Position numbers and translations under genes: made by a program. The notes under the pieces are model-generated. The model did not search any database, was not told the origin of the DNA, and saw nothing but the letters and a program-made list of their open reading frames with translations. 64,000 bases of DNA, taken from Bacteroidia bacterium (GTDB taxonomy: Bacteria; Bacteroidota; Bacteroidia; B-17B0; Aurantibacillaceae). The first letter of the stretch is position 1; every line of letters begins with the position of its first letter. Where the stretch lies: NCBI GenBank assembly GCA_016787785.1, contig JAEUTO010000004.1, positions 248,001 through 312,000 on the forward strand. Reading direction: 5' to 3'. Below are positions 24,792 through 33,040 of this stretch, one piece after another.

Positions 24792-25079
24792 ATGGAAAAT
24801 AATGAAATTATAGACCCCGATAAAAAAACTGCCAAACTAATGGGCATTGTTAACGGTTTGTTGGTGGTTTTGATGGGATTATGCTGTCTTAGTGAAGACC
24901 TTGCCGTTTTCGCCTTTATTCTTGGATGTTTGGCCGGAATTTTAAATTTTATCCTAATGATAATCTTTATCGTTCAACGCAAAACGTTTTCATATATAAT
25001 TTGCATCATAAGCATGTTGCTAATGCCAATTATTGGTTTTGGCTGTTGCGCTTATGGCATAAAGAACCTGGGTTTTTAA
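24792..25079 (+). CDS. Small membrane protein, unknown
   Basis: The 95-aa protein has a short charged N-terminus and three or four hydrophobic segments (about residues 15-32, 36-60 and 67-90) containing several Cys (LCCLSE, FGCCAYG). No family is assigned. It follows the radical SAM gene by 19 bases and ends the cluster, overlapping by 4 bases the convergent aldo/keto reductase gene. Its location suggests a membrane partner of the Lgt-like/radical SAM pair, but that is inference. Confidence 0.68.
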   Translation: MENNEIIDPDKKTAKLMGIVNGLLVVLMGLCCLSEDLAVFAFILGCLAGILNFILMIIFIVQRKTFSYIICIISMLLMPIIGFGCCAYGIKNLGF

Positions 25080-26062
25080 AACAAGGCCTGAACCGGTTTA
25101 TTCTGCAATATCCCTTCAATTTTTTCCATTACTTCGATGGTAAGTAAAGGAAGTATTTCCAATGACGTTATTGTTTCTTTTAATTGTTCTGCTTTAGATG
25201 CACCTAAAATAACGGTACTTACATTTGGGTTCTTAGCACACCAGGCAACGCCCAATTTTGGCAGGGTAGTGCCAAGCTCTTTTGCCAAAACATCTAATTT
25301 TTTTGTTTTCTCAATACGTGTTGGGTCGCCCAGTGTTCTTTCTTTTAACCAATCCATTCCGTCAATGTGCAAACGGTTATCAGTTGGTACGCCGTTATTA
25401 TATTTTCCGGTAAGCAAACCACTTGCTAATGGACTCCATATTGTTGTGCCCAAACCAAAATCGCGAAACAATAATAAGTGGTCTTTCTCAATTTTTGTAC
25501 GCTCGAACATGTTGTACTGCGGTTGCTCCATCGTTGGGCCTATCAAACGGTTCTTCTCTGCAAATAAAAAGGCTGCCATTAATTCATCGTTAGCCCATTC
25601 GCTGGTGCCCCAGTATAAAATTTTGCCTTGCTGTATCAATGTATTCATAGCAAGAACAGTTTCTTCGATCGGTGTGTTTTTATCCGGGCGATGACAAAAG
25701 AAAAGATCAACATAATCTACCTGCAAACGTTTTAGCGCTGCGTGGCAACCTTCCATAATATGTTTGCGTGACAGACCTGTTTGATTAGGTTTACCATCTT
25801 CGTAACCAAAATATACTTTGCTTGAAAGGCAAAAGGAACTACGTGCCCAATTCTTTTTCTTTAAAATTGCACCCATTACTTCTTCCGATTTTCCGCGCGC
25901 ATAAATTTCGGCGTTATCAAAAAAGTTAACACCGTTATCGTAGGCAATGCTCATTAACTCATCAGCAGTGGTATCACCAATTTGTTTTCCAAAAGTAACC
26001 CAGCTCCCGAACGAAAGTGTGCTAACCTGTAATCCTGATCTTCCTAATCTCCTGTATTCCAT
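25076..26062 (-). CDS. Aldo/keto reductase (Kv-beta/YghZ type)
   Basis: NADPH-dependent carbonyl reductase with a TIM-barrel fold. From the ATG ending at 26062 (MEYRRLGRSG, 328 aa) the catalytic tetrad is Asp49, Tyr54, Lys82 and His124 (FFDNAEIYA, SKVYFGYED and FFCHRP). WSPLASGLLTGKYNNG (about 213-228) matches the Kv-beta/YghZ subgroup. The physiological substrate is unknown; members detoxify reactive aldehydes such as methylglyoxal. It is convergent with the small membrane protein gene. Confidence 0.93.
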   Translation of the reverse strand: MEYRRLGRSGLQVSTLSFGSWVTFGKQIGDTTADELMSIAYDNGVNFFDNAEIYARGKSEEVMGAILKKKNWARSSFCLSSKVYFGYEDGKPNQTGLSRKHIMEGCHAALKRLQVDYVDLFFCHRPDKNTPIEETVLAMNTLIQQGKILYWGTSEWANDELMAAFLFAEKNRLIGPTMEQPQYNMFERTKIEKDHLLLFRDFGLGTTIWSPLASGLLTGKYNNGVPTDNRLHIDGMDWLKERTLGDPTRIEKTKKLDVLAKELGTTLPKLGVAWCAKNPNVSTVILGASKAEQLKETITSLEILPLLTIEVMEKIEGILQNKPVQALF

Positions 26063-26114
26063 AAACAATTTTAAAAGCTAAAGGTATTGTAAATTCCGCA
26101 AAATAAAAATGAAG

Positions 26115-26963
26115 CTAGAAATATAAAGTGAACACATAAAGCAGAAGGCCCACACCAACAAGGTAGGCGATCAATATGGTCCAGGCCATTATCTTTGCAA
26201 TGATCGCCATATCTTCTCCAACATACTTGTCGGGTTGCGCTTTGATCTGTTTAAGTGCTTTTTTAGCTGAATTTATTGCCATAACGAGGATACTTATTAA
26301 AAGTAAAAGTATAGCGATCGATAATAAAAAAAGCAGTGTGGAGCCGCCCCAGCTAAAAGCTAAAGTAACAAATAAAATATACGCGAAGAACAAAAACAGA
26401 GACAGGATAGAAAGGATGAGGGACAAAATAGAGTTGGGGTGAAGCGTCGTATCTGGGATCGGTTTTTCGGGCGTTACGGTTTCGTTATGGCTCACCGCAT
26501 TGTCGTCTTCAAAAACATCTTCAGTGCCGTTCGTGTATTTAATTTTTAAAATATCAGATTTTGCTGTTGAGTATAAGGGTCCGTTTAAATGATCGCACTT
26601 TTTATATTTTACAACAGTTGCGTTTACCTCTTTAACTTTTGCAACAATTTGTGCGCCGGATCTAAGTGTAATAACATCGCCGCAACTATCGGCACTAATT
26701 AAGAACGATCGCCTGGCGGGTAAGCTGTTAAAACTTTTTTCATGATCGGCTGACAAAGTAGCTTCATCATTTTTTGTTGTTATTATTTTTTTGGAGATGA
26801 ATAGCGTTGTATCTGAATTTTTAGCAACATGGCCTGGTGTTGCATGTGCTTTGTGTTTGGTATGTGCCCAGTCAATATAATAGCCATTGCGGTAACTACG
26901 TTTTTTTACCGTGCAGGAAACGATAAAAACAGAGGCGAGCAGATATAGGATTAGGTTTTTCAG
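26115..26963 (-). CDS. Lipoprotein with C-terminal membrane helices, CTG start
   Basis: The frame has no ATG, GTG or TTG before an internal TTG ending at 26756, but it is open back to 26990. The codons from 26963 read (CTG)KNLILYLLASVFIVSC, a textbook lipoprotein signal with Cys17, then TVKKRSYRNGYYIDW, a motif common after lipoboxes in this phylum. I therefore infer a CTG start and a 282-aa product. The middle (about 90-155) is a small beta domain (DVITLRSGAQIVAKVKEV, KYKKCDHLNGPLYS), and the last third has three membrane segments. Lipid anchor plus C-terminal helices is unusual. Function unknown. Confidence 0.7.
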   Translation of the reverse strand: MKNLILYLLASVFIVSCTVKKRSYRNGYYIDWAHTKHKAHATPGHVAKNSDTTLFISKKIITTKNDEATLSADHEKSFNSLPARRSFLISADSCGDVITLRSGAQIVAKVKEVNATVVKYKKCDHLNGPLYSTAKSDILKIKYTNGTEDVFEDDNAVSHNETVTPEKPIPDTTLHPNSILSLILSILSLFLFFAYILFVTLAFSWGGSTLLFLLSIAILLLLISILVMAINSAKKALKQIKAQPDKYVGEDMAIIAKIMAWTILIAYLVGVGLLLYVFTLYF

Positions 26964-27020
26964 ATCTTTAATTAATGCACAATTTAGTCAAAAAGAAGCA
27001 ACTAAGACCCTCTAAAATAA

Positions 27021-27049
27021 AAAAAGGGAGACCATTGGCCTCCCTTTTT
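27021..27049. terminator. Intrinsic terminator after the glycine-rich gene
   Basis: Stem AAAAAGGGAG (27021-27030) / CTCCCTTTTT (27040-27049) with a 9-nt loop. It lies 18 bases past the stop of the gene at 27067-28683 and has T/A tracts on both strands, so it may also act rightwards. Confidence 0.8.
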
Positions 27050-27066
27050 AAAATATACATGTTCGT

Positions 27067-28683
27067 TTATTTAGTAACAATTATTTTTTGTGAAATTAAT
27101 TGATGACCGCTATCGCCTACAATAAAATAAATACCGCTGGCTAAATTAGTTACCTGCGCTTTATAATTATTTTGTGCATTTAATGAAATAGTTTTTACAA
27201 CCTGTCCTAAATTATTTACCAATGATAAGTTCAGATCTGTTTCAGAAGAAATATTAAAATCTCCTTTGCTTGGATTAGGATAAATTTTTATCAATAATGC
27301 TTCGCTTGAATTTATTCCTGCAATACCTGTACAGGCCGAAACAGATTGTGTAATGGTTGCTGTTGCAACACAACTATTTGTAGTTCCAGTTACGGTATAA
27401 GAAGTAGTGGTTGTTGGAGAAACCGCAATCGCAGTTGTAGTAGCAGTTGTATTCCACGAATAGGTTGTAGCGCCACTTGCAGTTAAAGTTGCAGTTTGGC
27501 CCGAGCAAATTAAACTTGCACTTGAACTCGCGGTAACTGTTGGTGTTGGATTAACTGTAAAAGATACAGCTGTGCGTGAAGCTGAAACGCAACCGCCGCT
27601 GAAGCCATAAATAATTACCTGTCCGTTACCTGTTTGTACACCTGCCGAAAAACTTGTGCTTGTAAGGGATCCCGTATAAGACGATCCACCGCCGCCACCG
27701 CCGCCAGACCATGCACCGCCGCCGCCGCCAGCACCGCCGCCGCCGCCAGCACCACCGTAAAATCCGCCACCGCCGCCGCCGCCGCCCGAACCTGTATAAC
27801 CAGCGCAACCAAGCATGCCGGCGCCGCCATTACCACCAGTCCCTAAAATACCAACAGTTCCTGTACCACCAGTTGCAGAACAGTTAGAATTCCCTGTACC
27901 ACCAACACCACCGGTTGATTGATCTCCACCTGTGCCGCCACTACCGCCAGTGCCACAACCTGTGCCCGCTGTTCCCGCACCCGCAATTGCATTTCCGCCA
28001 ACACCGCCGTTACCACCTGGTCCGCCAACACAGCTGCCCTGAGGACCGCCTGTGCCGCCGCCGCCGCCGCCGGCAACAATAACTCTGTCAGCAAGTGTTA
28101 TGCCGTTCAGGCGAACGTCTGATGCGCCACCGCCGTTACCGGAAGTATTTGTTCCGCTTACTCCGGCAAGCCCGCCGCCGTTATATCCGTTTTGCCCGCC
28201 AACATAAACATTTAATGTTTGTCCGGCAGTTACTGCTAATACGCCTGTAACCATTCCGCCTAAACCACCTGTTCCAATAAGTCCGTTAGTGCCGCTAACA
28301 CCTTGTGCTCCGCTGGCTTGTATTGTTACAGAAGTTACACCAGCAGGTATAACAAGCTGTTGCATAGCACCAGTATAATTTAAAATTGTACTACCACTTG
28401 TTGATGCAGGAACAAATGCTTCTGCATAATAAGTATTTGTAATTACCGGTGCGATCGTATAATTACCACCACTTGTACTCGTGCCCGTTGGTGTGCCACC
28501 AATGGCAACTGTGTACCAGTTAATAGAGCTTCCAACCGAAGTAGCGTTTAAACTTGTTGTGGCACCCGCGCACATCACACTTGGCGTGGCGGTTACAAGT
28601 GTGGGCACAATACACTGTGCATTGACGGATTGACAGACCGCGGTAATTAAACCGGCTGCGACTAATTTGTAGATGTTTTTCAT
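27067..28683 (-). CDS. Secreted glycine-rich (ALK-type) protein with T9SS sorting domain
   Basis: A 538-aa protein with a signal peptide ending SVNAQ. An Ig-like SprB/PKD-type segment (about 25-95) leads to a glycine-rich domain (about 100-360) with GASDVRLNGITLADRVIVAG and later GGGGGSSYTGS, the signature of the ALK-like glycine-rich fold. A second Ig-like stretch (about 375-450) and a T9SS type A sorting domain (IKIYPNPSKGDFNISSET, ending KIIVTK) follow. It should be a surface or released matrix protein. The GCC/GCN-heavy codon run makes this the most GC-rich patch of the window. Paralog of the next gene; probably one operon (20-base gap). Confidence 0.87.
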   Translation of the reverse strand: MKNIYKLVAAGLITAVCQSVNAQCIVPTLVTATPSVMCAGATTSLNATSVGSSINWYTVAIGGTPTGTSTSGGNYTIAPVITNTYYAEAFVPASTSGSTILNYTGAMQQLVIPAGVTSVTIQASGAQGVSGTNGLIGTGGLGGMVTGVLAVTAGQTLNVYVGGQNGYNGGGLAGVSGTNTSGNGGGASDVRLNGITLADRVIVAGGGGGGTGGPQGSCVGGPGGNGGVGGNAIAGAGTAGTGCGTGGSGGTGGDQSTGGVGGTGNSNCSATGGTGTVGILGTGGNGGAGMLGCAGYTGSGGGGGGGGFYGGAGGGGGAGGGGGAWSGGGGGGGSSYTGSLTSTSFSAGVQTGNGQVIIYGFSGGCVSASRTAVSFTVNPTPTVTASSSASLICSGQTATLTASGATTYSWNTTATTTAIAVSPTTTTSYTVTGTTNSCVATATITQSVSACTGIAGINSSEALLIKIYPNPSKGDFNISSETDLNLSLVNNLGQVVKTISLNAQNNYKAQVTNLASGIYFIVGDSGHQLISQKIIVTK

Positions 28684-28703
28684 GGGCTATTTTTTATTTT
28701 TTT

Positions 28704-30173
28704 TTATTTTACTACTATTATTTTTTGTGAAATTGTTTTGTGATCGTTATCGCCTACAATAAAATAAATACCGTTGGCCAAGTTAGTTAGCGGTGCTTTA
28801 TAATTGTTCTGTGCATTTAAAGAAATAATTTTTACAAGCTGTCCTAAATTATTTACCAGCGATAAGTTCATTTCCTGGTCTCCTGCGATCATAAGGTCGC
28901 CTTTGCTTGGATTAGGATAGATTTTAAGTGCAGAGGTTTCGACGGCTGCAAAACTATTTACACCAGTACATGCTGAAACCGATTGTGTAATAGAAGTATT
29001 GCCAACACAACCATTAGAGGTGCCGGTAACAGAATAAGAAGTAGTTACTGTTGGAGACACTGCTATAACAGATGTTGTTGCCGTGGTATTCCACGAATAA
29101 GTATTGGCGCCACTTGCAGTTAAACTTGCAGTTTGTCCCACACAAATTAAACTTGTATTTGACACAGCCGAAACCGTTGGGTTTGCATTTACAACAACCG
29201 TATTAGAAGTTCGCGGACCTTCGCCGCAAGTGTTGGTTGCTGCTGTATAATAGAGATACGTTCCCGGGGTTAACGTTGGTGTTGTTGTAAACATAAAACC
29301 TGTTGCTAAAACAACCGTTGATGTAGGTGAATTATACCAATTAAGTGTACCTGTGCCAAACGCAACTAACGTTGCTGAATTGTTTGCGCAGATAGTTTGT
29401 GATGCAGGAGTTGAATTTGTTGGAGCTGCAGGAGTAGAACAACCGGCCCATGAGATCTGGCAATAACCACCGGCACCAATACCAAATGGTGAGCCAATGC
29501 CATTGCCGCCGCCGCCACCGCCGCCGAATGTTCCGCCGTTAGCAGCAGGATCGGTTGTACTGCAGGTTGAATTTGTAAAACCAGCACCTTTACCACCACT
29601 ACCTCCGGGAGGACCACCACTTGGTGAACCTGAGCCGCCAGGTGTTAAACAATTTGTTCCATTATATACAGGTGTGTTGCCGCCAGCGAATCCATTTGAA
29701 ATTGGTCCGCCTGCACCGCCACCGCCACCGCCAAAATAAGTATAGTAGCCACCGCCACCTGCGCCGCCATTTCGGTTAGCAATTGTTCCACCCGAACCAA
29801 CGCCCCCAAGGCCGCCGCCACCAACCGATGGGTTCGAAACAGAGACACCATTAGCACCACCCGTTGCCGAAATAAATCCACCAACGCTTGTTGTGCCGGC
29901 TGCAGAACCTGCACCGCCCGAACCTACTTTTACAGCAAGTGTAGCGCCGGGAGCAACAGAGTAAACGCCTTTAGCATAACCGCCGCCACCGCCGCCGCCG
30001 GTGCCGTTACCACCGCCTGAACCACCACCACCAACTATTTCAACAGTGATGGAAGTTACACTAACAGGAACTGTGAATGTAAAACTCCCCGGTGTGGTAT
30101 ATGTTTGAGGACTTGTTTGAGAAAACGAATTACCAATTAAGGCAAAGAAGATTAATGTAGATATTTTTTTCAT
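28704..30173 (-). CDS. Secreted glycine-rich protein with T9SS sorting domain (paralog)
   Basis: 489 aa with a short signal peptide. Residues about 22-245 are a glycine-rich beta-domain with TPGSFTFTVPVSVTSITVEI at its start, the Gly-rich type found also in phage-tail and adhesin proteins. An Ig-like segment NNSATLVAFGTGTLNWYNS and a PTVSAVSNTSLICVGQTASL strand region precede a T9SS sorting domain (about 410-489). The C-terminal 150 residues are closely similar to the downstream paralog, so the pair arose by duplication with different N-terminal glycine-rich domains. Confidence 0.87.
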   Translation of the reverse strand: MKKISTLIFFALIGNSFSQTSPQTYTTPGSFTFTVPVSVTSITVEIVGGGGSGGGNGTGGGGGGGYAKGVYSVAPGATLAVKVGSGGAGSAAGTTSVGGFISATGGANGVSVSNPSVGGGGLGGVGSGGTIANRNGGAGGGGYYTYFGGGGGGAGGPISNGFAGGNTPVYNGTNCLTPGGSGSPSGGPPGGSGGKGAGFTNSTCSTTDPAANGGTFGGGGGGGNGIGSPFGIGAGGYCQISWAGCSTPAAPTNSTPASQTICANNSATLVAFGTGTLNWYNSPTSTVVLATGFMFTTTPTLTPGTYLYYTAATNTCGEGPRTSNTVVVNANPTVSAVSNTSLICVGQTASLTASGANTYSWNTTATTSVIAVSPTVTTSYSVTGTSNGCVGNTSITQSVSACTGVNSFAAVETSALKIYPNPSKGDLMIAGDQEMNLSLVNNLGQLVKIISLNAQNNYKAPLTNLANGIYFIVGDNDHKTISQKIIVVK

Positions 30174-30281
30174 TTGCTTATGGATTTAATATTTAAATAA
30201 ATATACTTAAATAAATATCAAAATCCTATCCAGAAATATAAACAGTGTAAAAAGAGATCGGGAAAATAAAATGGCGTTAAC

Positions 30282-30662
30282 TCAACCGGCTTTTTCAATA
30301 AATTCAAAAGTGCGATTAAGGATCTTCTCTAAAGTTTCGCCTTGCTCTAACATGTCAACATCTTCCCTTTCATATTTCCACACGATGCGTAAACTTTTTT
30401 TATCCTTAACGATCTCTGCGATCGCTCTTATGATCTGTAAAAATATTCTTGTACTGGATGTATTCACATTTTCAAGATCAAATGTGATATTAAGTTTAGC
30501 AGGTTTGGTTTTCTTTAATTCCTCTAACCAGTCAAGAATTGGTTGATAAAATTTGTTCACATTCTCGGGGAAAGAACTGCCGGATATCATTAGTAGTTCT
30601 CCAGATGCAAGGAAAATGATCTCAGGTGTTTTTTTTGTTGCAGGTATTACCAGGTTTTTCAT
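30282..30662 (-). CDS. SiaC-like (DUF1987) regulatory phosphoprotein
   Basis: This 126-aa protein matches DUF1987/SiaC, a STAS-like protein that in Pseudomonas is phosphorylated on Thr68 and controls a diguanylate cyclase. Thr68 falls here in NVNTSSTRIF, the expected phospho-site position. The SiaB kinase and SiaA phosphatase partners are not in the window. It is preceded on the same strand by the small secreted protein gene (19-base gap), which gives no clear clue to the pathway. Confidence 0.82.
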   Translation of the reverse strand: MKNLVIPATKKTPEIIFLASGELLMISGSSFPENVNKFYQPILDWLEELKKTKPAKLNITFDLENVNTSSTRIFLQIIRAIAEIVKDKKSLRIVWKYEREDVDMLEQGETLEKILNRTFEFIEKAG

Positions 30663-30681
30663 TCAATTCTTTTTAATGTAG

Positions 30682-30963
30682 TTAGTAGCAATAATTTTTT
30701 GTTTTTACGATGTTTCCTTTCTGTCGTTCAACAATAAAATAGATACCTGTAACTAAATTAGAGAATGAGATCTGGTGTTGGTTGGTTCCGTTAAAAGAGA
30801 TGGTTTTAAGCTGTTGCCCGTTAATCTGACCTTTATTCTCTTTAAAAAGAATAACGGGTTGTTGAGTTCTGTGATCTTTGGGCGTTAGAGAGGCAAAAAT
30901 GACATTAATTTGCAGTAAAAAAGCAAATAAAAGAGTACTTATTATTTTTAGATCAAGTTTCAT
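30682..30963 (-). CDS. Small secreted protein with T9SS-like C-terminus and no cargo
   Basis: A 93-aa protein: signal peptide (MKLDLKIISTLLFAFLLQIN, to about residue 25), a short linker, then a segment like a T9SS sorting domain (QLKTISFNGTNQHQISFSNL then TGIYFIVERQKGN). It lacks the usual PNP motif and any cargo domain, and it ends NYCY instead of KhhK. It could be a decayed remnant of a T9SS protein or a deliberate mini-signal. Same strand as the SiaC-like gene. Confidence 0.6.
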   Translation of the reverse strand: MKLDLKIISTLLFAFLLQINVIFASLTPKDHRTQQPVILFKENKGQINGQQLKTISFNGTNQHQISFSNLVTGIYFIVERQKGNIVKTKNYCY

Positions 30964-31008
30964 TTCTTCTTAAGCACCCAATGTACAAAAAATAAACGAA
31001 AATCATAT

Positions 31009-31938
31009 TTATTTAGGCGTAAAAATGGGGGTTTGTTTGCTGGGATCCGGCTTTTCCGCTTTATCATTTTTGTTCTTTTCATTACGGGCATCAATGTCTT
31101 CGATCGTTACCCACTTATCTTTCCGCAATTCAAGAGCATCAAAGGTTCCATCCGGGCCGTAATACTGGAATTGCCCCTCAAGCAAGCTGCCTTGCTGTTT
31201 TGGCGCTAAATGGCTGTAAACAATTTGATTCCTTTTGTTATCATATTTAACACTCATGGTAACTTCGCTACTCCATTCAAACATCAAACGCCTCGGATTT
31301 TTACGCGGAAATTTAAAAACATCTTTTCCAAAAACGGGGGTTCCATCGGCTTTAAAATATAACACATCAATAAATTTTCGTTGTATGAGTTTATCATTTC
31401 CATCCCACGCAATTAATGTATAAAAACCATCGCACTCGATCAAAGAAGTATAAAGCATACCAAACCATTTGTCGGTGGTGCCAATATAAGTTTCAGGATT
31501 TTTTATTGTTACAGATCTGTCAGATAATTTAAAATACTCAAAGGCTTCAACGGTCTCATGTTTAAACAAGCCTTTTTTTACGCGCTTACTGTTATTTACC
31601 ACCAAATAACCAAAAAAAGTATGGGTTCCATCGTCCTTATTTAAGTTCCAGGTAATGAGCTTAAATTTTTTATCCTTTGGACTTAAGATCGAAATGCCTT
31701 TTATGCTATCGAAAGGGTACGTTAAAATTTTAGGGTCATCGATAATGGCATCCCAGGCAGCAATTAGTTTTTTATTGGCGTCTATTCTGTCGGCCTCTTT
31801 ACGGCTGTTAAAACCTTTTTCAATTTTAATTATTTCTTTTTCGGCAAGCCTTAGTTTGGTATACGTTGTATCGTTCTTTTGCGACTGTGCAAATACGTTA
31901 ATTAAAAGAAAAAAACAGAATATGGTCTTTTTAAACAT
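31009..31938 (-). CDS. Secreted protein of unknown function
   Basis: I use the ATG ending at 31938, which begins a signal peptide (MFKKTIFCFFLLINVFAQSQ); 309 aa. The mature protein is mixed alpha/beta with FKLITWNLNKDDGTHTFFGY and DKWFGMLYTSLIECDGFYTL as conserved-looking segments, and a Lys/Pro-rich C-terminal tail. I recognise no domain. It is divergent from the aminopeptidase gene, with starts about 46 bases apart, so the promoters overlap. Probably periplasmic. Confidence 0.68.
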   Translation of the reverse strand: MFKKTIFCFFLLINVFAQSQKNDTTYTKLRLAEKEIIKIEKGFNSRKEADRIDANKKLIAAWDAIIDDPKILTYPFDSIKGISILSPKDKKFKLITWNLNKDDGTHTFFGYLVVNNSKRVKKGLFKHETVEAFEYFKLSDRSVTIKNPETYIGTTDKWFGMLYTSLIECDGFYTLIAWDGNDKLIQRKFIDVLYFKADGTPVFGKDVFKFPRKNPRRLMFEWSSEVTMSVKYDNKRNQIVYSHLAPKQQGSLLEGQFQYYGPDGTFDALELRKDKWVTIEDIDARNEKNKNDKAEKPDPSKQTPIFTPK

Positions 31939-31984
31939 TAATTTTATAACTGTATATATGATGCAAAGATACAAATATGAAACA

Positions 31985-33025
31985 ATGATGGTTGTTTTTA
32001 GGTGGATAAGATTGATTTTTGGGTATTTATTTTTTTGCCTGGCAATTATTTGTGTTATAAATTATAAAACAAGTATTTATTTAATTGAACAGGGCAGGGG
32101 ACAATTGCAGGTTTTAACGAATAAAGAAAGCATTACTTCTTACCAAAAAAATAATGAGCTAACTGAGCAGGAAAAAAATAATCTTCAGTTGATAGAAAAA
32201 ATAAAAGCCTACTCTATAGATAGCCTGGGTTATTTGCCTACAAAAAATTTTACAGAAATTTACGATCAAAAAGGTAAAGCAATTTTATGGGTAATAACGG
32301 CAAGCGCGCCTTACGCCTTAGATGCTTATGAATGGAAATTTCCTTTAGTTGGAAGAGTTAGTTATAAAGGTTTTTTTAAAAAAGAACTGGCCCAAAAAGA
32401 ATACAACCATTTGGCGGCAATGGGCTACGATGCCGACCTGCGAAGCGTTTCGGCATGGAGCACTTTAGGTTGGTTCAACGATCCGCTGTTAAGTTCGATG
32501 CTACATCGCAGCAAAGGATCGCTTTGCAATTTGTTATTCCACGAATTATTTCACGCTACTTATTACGCGGCCAACAATGTTGAGTTTAATGAAAACGTTG
32601 CAAGCTTTATTGCGCATAAAGCAACACTGCAATTTTTGCAAAATGATACCGCCGCACTACAAACGTATCTAAATAATTTTTCAGATAATGCTATCTATAC
32701 AAGATACATGATAAGACAGGCAAATTATTTAAGGAGCTTTTATCCAACCATTGCCGATAAAAAAAATAAAGATGTTTTAAAGTTAAAGGCCCTCTATACT
32801 ATTGCAGATAGTATACATCTTTTGCCTTTAAACGACCGAACAAAATTCATGTCAAAAAAAGAAGACATTTTTAAGTACAAGAACGCTTATTTTGTTGATT
32901 TTGAACAGTATGATAGCATGCAGGACAGTTTAGACGCGGTTTTTAACAAATTTTATAAAGGTAGCCTTAAAAAATTGGTACAAGATTTGAAGCAAGATAA
33001 AACAATCATTAAATTTGGTAACTAA
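31985..33025 (+). CDS. Predicted aminopeptidase (COG4324 type)
   Basis: A zinc peptidase-like protein of 346 aa from the ATG at 31985 (or 31988); the frame is open far upstream, but that part is antisense to the neighbouring gene. One N-terminal membrane helix (about 5-27) anchors it. The active-site motif H186-E187-x-x-H190 (LFHELFHAT) is followed by VEFNENVASF (E200 or E203 as third ligand), the COG4324 pattern. It probably acts in the periplasm; substrate unknown. Its last codons contain the promoter of the next gene. Confidence 0.83.
   Translation: MMVVFRWIRLIFGYLFFCLAIICVINYKTSIYLIEQGRGQLQVLTNKESITSYQKNNELTEQEKNNLQLIEKIKAYSIDSLGYLPTKNFTEIYDQKGKAILWVITASAPYALDAYEWKFPLVGRVSYKGFFKKELAQKEYNHLAAMGYDADLRSVSAWSTLGWFNDPLLSSMLHRSKGSLCNLLFHELFHATYYAANNVEFNENVASFIAHKATLQFLQNDTAALQTYLNNFSDNAIYTRYMIRQANYLRSFYPTIADKKNKDVLKLKALYTIADSIHLLPLNDRTKFMSKKEDIFKYKNAYFVDFEQYDSMQDSLDAVFNKFYKGSLKKLVQDLKQDKTIIKFGN
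32986..33017 (+). promoter_or_regulatory. Consensus promoter inside the aminopeptidase 3' end
   Basis: TTTG at 32986-32989, a 20-nt spacer, TAAATTTG at 33010-33017. It is a perfect -33/-7 match and overlaps the last codons of the aminopeptidase gene, giving a leader of about 20 nt to the ATG at 33041. It should drive the thioredoxin-like pair separately. Confidence 0.65.
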
Positions 33026-33040
33026 ACAAAAACTTTCGTT

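Noticed and set aside
27600-28120. GC-rich reading frames and apparent repeats opposite the glycine-rich gene
   Set aside because: They are by-products of GGN/GCC codon runs in the real minus-strand gene; spacing is irregular, so this is not a CRISPR array or separate gene.
29366-29914. Hydrophobic and proline-rich frames within the second glycine-rich gene
   Set aside because: Shadows of glycine-rich coding in other frames; no start context or domain.
31655-31984. N-terminal extension of the aminopeptidase
   Set aside because: It is antisense to the secreted-protein gene at 31009-31938, and the natural membrane anchor begins at 31985.
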